DNA from: an uncultured Opitutaceae bacterium
GTDB lineage: Bacteria > Verrucomicrobiota > Verrucomicrobiia > Opitutales > Opitutaceae
Reading direction: 5' to 3'
DNA: 40,428 bases
NCBI GenBank assembly: GCA_903890485.1
Contig: CAITBM010000080.1
Coordinates: 1-40,428 of the forward strand
The notes below the pieces were generated by a model. That model was not told the DNA's origin, did not search any database, and saw only the letters and a list, made by a program, of their open reading frames with translations. Positions within the stretch are counted from its first letter, which is position 1. Each line of letters opens with the position of its first letter. The translations under genes and the position numbers were made by a program. This document shows, piece after piece, positions 35,049-40,428 of the stretch.

Positions 35049-36505
35049 GTCCGGGCGCCCTCGCATTATCCATCATATTTGGGATCGTCTTCGTGGGCTC
35101 GTGTGCCGGATTCCTGGCGGCCAAGAAACGCCAGCTCAACCTCGAGGAATGGGCTGTCGCGGGCCGGGGACTCGGCGTCATCCTGGTCTGGATCCTCATG
35201 GCGGGCGAGACGTTCACGGCGTTCTCGGTCCTCGGGATCAGCGGATGGATCTACTCCAAGGGCGGGCCCACCCTGTACGTGCTCGTCTACCTGACCCTAG
35301 GCCAAATCCTGTGCTTCTTCATAGGCCCCCCGCTGTGGGAATTCGGCCGGCGCCATGGGACGCAGACCATGGCCGATTTCTTTGGCAGGCGCTATGGAAG
35401 CACCTTCCTTGCGGGTTTCGTGGCGCTTGCAGGGGTCGTGTTCTTGGTGGTGTACCTGCAGCTGCAGGTCACCTCGCTCGGGATCATCGTGAATGTGGCC
35501 AGCTTTGAAAGCGTGGGCAGGACCCCGGCCATGTTCGTCGCCACCGTGGTCGTGGCCGCCTTTGTGCTGGTGAGCGGCGTGCGGGGCATCGTGTGGGTGA
35601 GTGTCCTCAAGGACTTCCTCCTCGTGTTCGTCGCGTTCCTCGTGGGCACCTGGATCCCCTACGCGCATTTCGGGGGAATCGGGGCCATGTTTGCCGCTGT
35701 CGAGCAGGCCAAGCCCGGTCACCTCACGATGCCGGGTGCCACGACCAACTACGGGCATTCCTGGTTCATCTCCACCGTGCTGATGAACTGCCTCATGTTC
35801 ACGTGGCCCCATTTCTTCGGCGGAGTGTTCACGGCGAAGAGCGGGGAAATCGTTCGCAAGAACACGATCCTGATGCCGCTCTACATGCTCCCGCTTGCGT
35901 TGATTATCTTCGCCGGTTGCGCCGCCATTCTCGTGGCGCCGGGGCTCAAGAACGGCGACTTGGCGCTCCTGACCGCCGTTCGCAAGACGTTTCCGCCCTG
36001 GATCCTGGGGGTGATCGGCGGGGCCGGCGCGCTCACCGCCATGGTGCCGGCCGCTGTCCAGATCCTGACGGCTTCGACCCTCCTCGCAAAGAACGTGTAC
36101 AGGCCGCTGTTCTCACCGGCGATGTCAGAGGACGACATTGGTCGCGTGGCCCGCGTGGCCGTCGTGGTGATCACCGCCGTGGCGCTTTATCTCTCGGTCC
36201 ACAGCTCTACGACTCTCGTGGGGCTTCTTCTCCTTGCCTATTCAGGGGTGGGCCAGTTCGCCCCGGGTATCGTGCTCGGCCTTTTTTCCACGCGTGTCAC
36301 CGCCCGAGGAATCCTCTGCGGCCTTGTGACTGGGCTATCGGTTACCGGCGTTCTTGTATTTACCCACAACGATCCTGTTTCGGGGATCAACGCAGGGCTT
36401 GTCGGCCTATTGGCCAATATAGCCGTCGTGGTTGGCGTTAGCCTGGTGTTCCCATTGCGGCCCGAGAACTCGATGGCCTCATCGGCCGAGCAGACGGGCG
36501 GCTGA
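35045..36505 (+). CDS. Sodium:solute symporter family (SSS) transporter
   Basis: A 486-residue polytopic permease of the SSS family (PanF/YhjB-like), using a sodium or proton gradient to import a solute. About 13 hydrophobic segments can be counted. Family-like features are KKRQLNLEEWAVAGRGLGVI, MAGETFTAFSVLGISGW, YGSTFLAGFVALAGVVFLVV and the central GAGALTAMVPAAVQILTAST. LLAYSGVGQFAPGIVLGLF near the end is also typical. ATG 35045 overlaps the DUF3311 stop, so both are one translation unit. Substrate is unknown; organic acids or nucleobase-like compounds are common for relatives. Confidence 0.88.
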   Translation: MSPGALALSIIFGIVFVGSCAGFLAAKKRQLNLEEWAVAGRGLGVILVWILMAGETFTAFSVLGISGWIYSKGGPTLYVLVYLTLGQILCFFIGPPLWEFGRRHGTQTMADFFGRRYGSTFLAGFVALAGVVFLVVYLQLQVTSLGIIVNVASFESVGRTPAMFVATVVVAAFVLVSGVRGIVWVSVLKDFLLVFVAFLVGTWIPYAHFGGIGAMFAAVEQAKPGHLTMPGATTNYGHSWFISTVLMNCLMFTWPHFFGGVFTAKSGEIVRKNTILMPLYMLPLALIIFAGCAAILVAPGLKNGDLALLTAVRKTFPPWILGVIGGAGALTAMVPAAVQILTASTLLAKNVYRPLFSPAMSEDDIGRVARVAVVVITAVALYLSVHSSTTLVGLLLLAYSGVGQFAPGIVLGLFSTRVTARGILCGLVTGLSVTGVLVFTHNDPVSGINAGLVGLLANIAVVVGVSLVFPLRPENSMASSAEQTGG

Positions 36506-36524
36506 TGGGCTCCAGGACCCTCCG

Positions 36525-37142
36525 CTAGGGCTCCACCTTGATCGCGAAATCCCGGCTGATTGCCGTCCCCTCTCGATTGTGGACCGTGGCGCTGTAGCGG
36601 CCCGAGTCCGCTTCGGTGAGGGAGCTCAGATGCAGCAGGGGATCGACGGCTCCCGGAACGGTGCGCCCGTCGTGAAGCCAGGCGAATTCAAGTGGCGGCG
36701 TGCCTGTTGCCTCGATCTTGAGGTCGAGGCTAGTCCCTGCCCTCGCCCTAGAAACGCTGGCCGGCTTCCGAGTGATTACGGGCACGGTTGCGCCCCTGAT
36801 TCCGAATTCGATCGCACTTGGAGCGACCTTGATTCCTCTCACCTCCGTCGCCGATCGGTGGCCGCGCAGGTCATCGATCGTGGCCACAAAACTCAGCGTC
36901 TCACCCGGGGCAAGGTCCGCAGGGGGGCGCCAATAGACACGGAATGGAGGGCGGTCCGCCGTTCCGATCAGCTCATACTGGCCGGGCCGTGACTCCCGTT
37001 TGAGGGCGAAGGTCACCTCGGCAAACCCGTCGCTCCCAGGGGCCTCGGCCAAAAGCTCATGCCGCCTGGGGATAACCTGTCCGTCATGCTCCTCGGCAGT
37101 GAACGAAAGCACCTCCCCTGGAGACAGCCCAACAAGACGCAC
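36525..37142 (-). pseudogene. Ig-domain protein C-terminal part, 5' truncated at a junction
   Basis: The frame encodes two beta-sandwich regions. The first is GETLSFVATIDDLRGHRSAT, preceded by PPFRVYWRPPADL; the second is an Ig-like domain with KPASVSRARAGTSLDLKIEA, PLEFAWLHDG and DSGRYSATVHNREG. GTG at 37142 is only the first usable start. The frame stays open upstream and still reads like the same protein (VVWQAVSSLDAAPAAPVV) to about 37195, so this is the tail of a larger secreted protein, perhaps a glycoside hydrolase. The catalytic part and signal peptide are missing from the window. Beyond about 37200 the sequence belongs to a plus-strand MFS gene. Confidence 0.65.
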
Positions 37143-37147
37143 GACGG

Positions 37148-37717
37148 GTGCCGCCGGTGCGGCGTCCAGGGATGAAACCGCCTGCCAGACGACCAGCTGC
37201 AGTGGGAACCGAGATATTCCACGGGGCTCCTGGATCCGAGGCCTACCAGCGGGGAGTTGAGTGGAGCGGCGTTTGCCTCTCCGCCTATAGCCTCATCGCG
37301 TTCTTGGTCTCTTTTGTCCTTGTCGGCTTGGCGCGCAAAGGCGTCGGTACGCGTACCCTTTACCGCACTGGTTTGATCTGCGCGGGCCTGGGACTCATCT
37401 CCACGTGCCTCTGGTCGAGGCAGGAACTGCTCCTGGTCTCGATGGTCGGTGTGGGCATCGGTTGGGCGACGATCCTGTCGATGCCTTATGCGATGCTCAC
37501 CGACGCCATACCCGCAGAAAAGATGGGGTTCTACATGGGCGTCTTTAACTTCTTCATCGTGCTGCCCCAGATCATTGCGGCAGCCGTTCTCGGGCCCGTG
37601 GTTAGGCACCTTTTTGCGGGCCATGCCATGCCTGCGGTTGTTACCGGCGGCGTCTCGCTACTGTTCGCGGCGGCCGCGCTATCGTTTGTTCCCCGAAACG
37701 ATCCCAGCCCGGCTTAG
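37148..37717 (+). pseudogene. MFS sugar transporter C-terminal fragment (SLC45/GPH-like), 5' truncated
   Basis: From about 37205 (GTEIFHGAPGSEAYQRGVEW) the frame encodes the second half of an MFS transporter of the sucrose/maltose type. About five membrane helices follow: CLSAYSLIAFLVSFVLVGLA, LICAGLGLIST, LVSMVGVGIGWATILSMPYA (with MLTDAIPAEKMGFYMGVFNF, a strong family signature), NFFIVLPQIIAAAVLGPVV and VTGGVSLLFAAAALSF. A full protein would be about 450 residues, so roughly 280 N-terminal residues are absent. Codons 37148-37204 are antisense to the Ig-domain gene. The 3' end overlaps the convergent AraC-type gene by 39 bp. It is probably not a working transporter as it stands. Confidence 0.75.
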
Positions 37718-38752
37718 GGCGACGGCGTCAAGAGGCGCCATCTTGTCAGGTACGATAGCTACCTTAGGCTGGCCGTGAGTGAAGTCGAGGCGGTCGAAAA
37801 ACACGGTCTTCGGCTGAAGTTCAACCTCGACGCGGTGGGCTTCGATCTGGGCACGGTATTCTTGGGGCGGCAGGCCCTTGTGCTGTTTGAATATCCGAGC
37901 AAAATAGGCTGGGTCTGCAAATCCCGCGGCATAGGCGATCTCCGAAATGTTCAGGGAGGTCGTCTCTAGGGCCAGGATGGCGCCCTCGATGCGGATGCGC
38001 TGGATGTAGTGGGTGAGCCTCTCCTTGGTCTCCGTGTGGAACAGATGGGAGAGATAATCGGCGGAACACCCGAGATGTTCCGCGATGTTCTGCACGCCAA
38101 GGTCCGGGTTTGCGAATTGTTCCCTGACAATGCATTTCGCGTGGAAGACCTTTCCGATGTCGCTATTGAGCTGCCCGGTGCCGGTCTCGACGATATTGCG
38201 GAAAAGGCCGATCAGGGCGATCGAAAGCCCCTTCAAAACGGAGTCACGCGCAGGTCCCTGGCTTTGGAAAGTTTGAGCCAGGCTGTTTGCCAGGGTAAGG
38301 AAGACGTCCAGGTTGGGGGCATCAAAAAATTCGATCACCTCGATGTCGGGATGATGGGGTCTCGCCTCGTAGGCGAAATGCAGGCTCAGAGTGTTGTTGT
38401 AAAAGCCGGCCACAAGGTTGCGGAAAGGCCTGGCGGCCTCGGGGTAGACGAGCTCGCCGTGGGGAACCCCCGCCGGAATGACGCAAAGCTCGTCGGGGCT
38501 GAGGCTGAAGGACTCCCTCGGAAACTGGAAGTCGGTGCGCCCCTGGAGCTGCAGGAACAGCTCGGGCCGGTAATGGTAGTGCATTCCCCGATGCTTGAGG
38601 GCGTGTTTCACCTCGTGGGGCACCTTGAGGCGCAACTTGTCCCTTTCGGCGAGCTCGATGGCCCGGTCAAATATATCCCGCATCTCCGCGCGATTGTGCG
38701 CGCTGAGCCGCTTGGCGGCAAAAATGCCTGTAGGCTCTCCTTTTTCAGCCAT
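37679..38752 (-). CDS. AraC family transcriptional regulator
   Basis: A 357-residue regulator. An N-terminal cupin-like sensor domain (MHYHYRPELFLQLQGRTDFQ and DELCVIPAGVPHGELVYPE) probably binds a sugar. It is followed by a helical linker and two helix-turn-helix units, NIAEHLGCSADYLSHLFHTE and ISEIAYAAGFADPAYFARIF. The order cupin then AraC HTH is typical of sugar-responsive activators. The C-terminal 50 or so residues after KQHKGLPPQEYRAQ are an extra tail. The target may be the neighbouring truncated transporter or Ig-domain gene, or genes to the right. An AT-rich stretch lies upstream. Confidence 0.9.
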   Translation of the reverse strand: MAEKGEPTGIFAAKRLSAHNRAEMRDIFDRAIELAERDKLRLKVPHEVKHALKHRGMHYHYRPELFLQLQGRTDFQFPRESFSLSPDELCVIPAGVPHGELVYPEAARPFRNLVAGFYNNTLSLHFAYEARPHHPDIEVIEFFDAPNLDVFLTLANSLAQTFQSQGPARDSVLKGLSIALIGLFRNIVETGTGQLNSDIGKVFHAKCIVREQFANPDLGVQNIAEHLGCSADYLSHLFHTETKERLTHYIQRIRIEGAILALETTSLNISEIAYAAGFADPAYFARIFKQHKGLPPQEYRAQIEAHRVEVELQPKTVFFDRLDFTHGQPKVAIVPDKMAPLDAVALSRAGIVSGNKR

Positions 38753-38819
38753 AGAAAACGTCGTGAATACGGGGGTGCAGCGGGGCGGGGTACCTAGGAC
38801 GGGTAGATTGCGGCGAATC

Positions 38820-38935
38820 TCTTGAAATACAAATTAAAAGCCCTGCAACTCGGGCCATCTCCCTTCGGTATCGCCTCGCTCAATACGTCTATAAATTGTT
38901 AATGAAAAATAAGATAGGGATCTTGCTTAATCGTT
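38820..38935. promoter_or_regulatory. AT-rich segment upstream of the AraC-type gene
   Basis: The 292-bp gap between the AraC start (38752) and the stop of the next gene (39045) holds an AT-rich part, for example TTGAAATACAAATTAAAAG near 38822 and ATAAATTGTTAATGAAAAAT near 38891. This contrasts with the GC-rich surroundings and would suit a promoter or regulator binding site. No clear -35/-10 pair or inverted repeat was found. Short open frames here look spurious. Confidence 0.3.
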
Positions 38936-39044
38936 CAGGGAGCAGATTCCCAGGTGTCGGGTTCATTCGGCAAAACGGGACCGAAGTCCACGCAAACCCG
39001 GTTCAAAATTCGATCGGTCGCGGGTTTCCAGCCGTGGGCGGCGA

Positions 39045-39806
39045 CTACCGCACCTTTCCGGCAGCATCCTCTAAGACGACATCGGTAAGAATGGCCGTGT
39101 CGGGGGTTGCGGGAAGGTGGGAGCAAAAGCCAATGCCGACGTAGAACGGGCCCTCCATGTGCAGATTCATCGACGGGCCGACCTGATGCATCGGCTCGCC
39201 ATGCTCGCTCAGGTAAAGCGTAAACTGGTCCCCGTGTTTTTCGATGCCCAGCCGCTTTGCGAGGGTGCCCGCTTTGGCCTCGATTCGGTGGTCTTCCTTG
39301 ATGTTGGCGCCCTTTTCCGGCCGCTCGGCCAGGTGGATCAACCCCGCCCCATGGAGGGCAACCATCGCCTCCTTAGAGTCGTCGTCGAGGTCCTGCCGGA
39401 TGACAAGCACGGCTTTTCGATCCCCGTAGCCGCCCGGGTTCGGAAACGACACGTCCGTGGCGAGCGAAACGTCCCCGGTGACCTTTCTCCAAAGATACGT
39501 GAACTCATCGCGCGTATACCAAATATTGTATCCGGCCGAGGTTATCGTATACGCGGCTGTGGAGCTGTTGAAGGTCGCGCTCCCCGGCACCACCGCTCCG
39601 CCGACGTCAGATTGGCCCTCAAAGGCGCCAATTGGGATCTGAAGATTTCTGGAGGTCCGATGGAAATTTGCCGGCGGTGGGACCTGTTGATGGGTGGCGG
39701 AACCGGGCTGGGCCCAGTCAGGAACATCGGGAGTTTGGGAGAAGAGCCCGTGGCGGGGGGTGCAAAAGCACAGGGCAATCAGAACGACAAAAGGTGGGCG
39801 TTTCAT
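39045..39806 (-). CDS. Secreted concanavalin-like domain protein
   Basis: A 253-residue protein with a signal peptide (FVVLIALCFCTPRHGLFSQ). The rest is a beta-sandwich of the type often annotated as 'biopolymer transporter Tol' or DUF1349-like in Opitutaceae: PIGAFEGQSDVGGAVVPGSA, TITSAGYNIWYTRDEFTYLW, GDVSLATDVSFPNPGGYGDR and KAVLVIRQDLDDDSKEAMVA. The fold is that of concanavalin-like lectins and laminarinase-type sandwiches. No catalytic pair can be named, so binding of a polysaccharide is the best guess. It is divergent from the FadL-like gene, with 232 bp between them. Confidence 0.72.
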   Translation of the reverse strand: MKRPPFVVLIALCFCTPRHGLFSQTPDVPDWAQPGSATHQQVPPPANFHRTSRNLQIPIGAFEGQSDVGGAVVPGSATFNSSTAAYTITSAGYNIWYTRDEFTYLWRKVTGDVSLATDVSFPNPGGYGDRKAVLVIRQDLDDDSKEAMVALHGAGLIHLAERPEKGANIKEDHRIEAKAGTLAKRLGIEKHGDQFTLYLSEHGEPMHQVGPSMNLHMEGPFYVGIGFCSHLPATPDTAILTDVVLEDAAGKVR

Positions 39807-40038
39807 GATGGGGTGGGGATGAGGAATCGACGCCTTGGCTTGAGGAAGGGCAACATCTTTCCTTGGACGCCGGGCTCGAGGTTTCAGGTTTCTTGAGAAA
39901 AGCCCGACAAGGCGATCCGTGGCGGTATCGTCATTATTAGGGCCTTTTGGATTCGGAATTTGTAGATATTTTGCTTCAATGCCTGCACTTTGATCGGGCC
40001 AGATGCTTCATTACCTTAATCCCAATCCCCCAAACCCC

Positions 40039-40305
40039 ATGTTCACCCCCAAGACTTCACCCGTTAGGGCACTGCTTACCGCCGCATTGGCCGCCCTTTG
40101 TGTTTCCCGACTTTTTGCCACCGACGGATATTTTGTTCAGGGCTTCGGCGCCGTAAATTCTTCCTTGGGCGGAGCCGCAACCGCCGGAAACTCCCAGGAT
40201 TTGATCGGCAGCATCTACAAGAACCCGGCAACGGGAATCCTGTTTGCGGATCGAACGGCGTCCGTGATTTTCGGAGACATTATCCCGAGCGCGCGGATCG
40301 ACTGA
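40039..40305 (+). pseudogene. FadL/OmpP1-like outer membrane protein, 3' cut off
   Basis: The start (ATG 40039) opens a signal peptide (VRALLTAALAALCVSRLFA). It is followed by the N-terminal hatch region of a FadL/TodX-type porin: GYFVQGFGAVNSSLGGAATA, DLIGSIYKNPATGILFADRT and ASVIFGDIIPSARI. Such porins are usually 400-500 residues and carry fatty acids or hydrophobic compounds across the outer membrane. Here the frame stops at TGA 40303-40305 after 88 codons, and the following bases no longer read as a barrel in any frame. The gene appears interrupted near 40300, perhaps by an inserted element. Confidence 0.7.
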
Positions 40306-40359
40306 CCGGACCGCATTTCTTGAGCCACCCCGAGTGAGAGTCTGGGCGGGTTGTTGATC

Positions 40360-40428
40360 TCAGTTCTGGTTGTGGTTGCTGGTGGGGACGAGCGCAAGCT
40401 CCAGGCGTAGGGAGGGCCCGGCTTGGCG
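40360..40428 (-). CDS. 3' end of an unidentified minus-strand gene, possibly a transposase (partial)
   Basis: An open minus-strand frame enters from the right edge and ends with TGA at 40360-40362 after 22 codons (RQAGPSLRLELALVPTSN near its end). The basic, compact tail and the position next to an interrupted gene would fit the end of an insertion-sequence transposase, with the element's end near 40302. I cannot name the family, and no terminal repeat or target duplication can be confirmed from what is visible. Confidence 0.3.
   Translation of the reverse strand, partial: RQAGPSLRLELALVPTSNHNQN

Noticed and set aside
38896-39144. Small plus-strand open frame in the AT-rich gap
   Set aside because: It runs into the 3' end of the concanavalin-like gene in antisense and has no recognisable sequence features.
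39947-39968. TTGGAT and TAGATA as a possible promoter for the FadL-like gene
   Set aside because: The spacing of 10 bp is too short for a sigma-70 promoter.

Overview
This is a GC-rich (by eye, low-to-mid 60 %) bacterial chromosomal window with dense, mostly intact genes. The gene content points to Verrucomicrobiota, probably Opitutales/Opitutaceae. The signs are paired Tat-exported Gfo/Idh/MocA oxidoreductases with a DUF1080 protein and a DoxX protein, GH9 and GH95 enzymes, a concanavalin-like secreted protein of the kind often annotated as biopolymer transporter Tol in Opitutaceae, and a FadL-like porin. This placement is inferred from gene families, not from a marker gene. Strong Shine-Dalgarno sites are rare, and many genes are joined by ATGA or other short overlaps.

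Layout. 1-118 may hold the 3' end of a gene. 277-4605 (minus) is a molybdenum-hydroxylase operon: a 2Fe-2S subunit, a Tat-exported molybdopterin subunit, XdhC and a MocA-like cytidylyltransferase. 4668-7911 holds a hybrid sensor kinase (minus) and a second histidine kinase with an Rcp1-type response regulator (plus). Both kinases lack their 5' parts and meet head to head near 6790. 7993-10781 carries a DEAD-box helicase and a secreted beta-propeller. 10729-13635 (minus) carries GH9 followed by pterin carbinolamine dehydratase. 13836-16793 (plus) carries a stand-alone GGQ release-factor protein and a GH95 alpha-fucosidase-type enzyme. 16803-19428 (minus) carries thymidine kinase, a secreted unknown and an amino-acid-type binding protein. 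19580-21914 holds a convergent four-carbon acid-sugar kinase and D-erythronate-dehydrogenase-like gene.

21963-29008 is a minus-strand run of seven close genes: oxidoreductase A, DUF1080 hydrolase, DoxX, oxidoreductase B, a discoidin-like secreted protein, an Agl23-like membrane glycosyltransferase and an ApbE-like protein. The first four resemble known 3-keto-glycoside pathways, but placed outside the cytoplasm. 29293-34735 holds housekeeping and small conserved genes: GT2, phosphofructokinase, DUF2293, an S4 protein, a His-rich unknown, YjdM and RlmN. 34854-36505 is a DUF3311 plus sodium:solute symporter pair. 36525-37717 is a second head-to-head junction between a truncated Ig-domain protein (minus) and the C-terminal part of an MFS sugar transporter (plus). 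It is followed by an AraC regulator, the concanavalin-like protein, a FadL-like gene cut off near 40303, and a fragment that may be the 3' end of a transposase.

The main points to check are the two junctions of identical topology (near 6790 and 37200), the cut-off FadL gene, the exported keto-sugar cluster, and the Agl23-like gene whose first membrane helix has no usual start codon. I saw no tRNA, rRNA, CRISPR array or complete mobile element.
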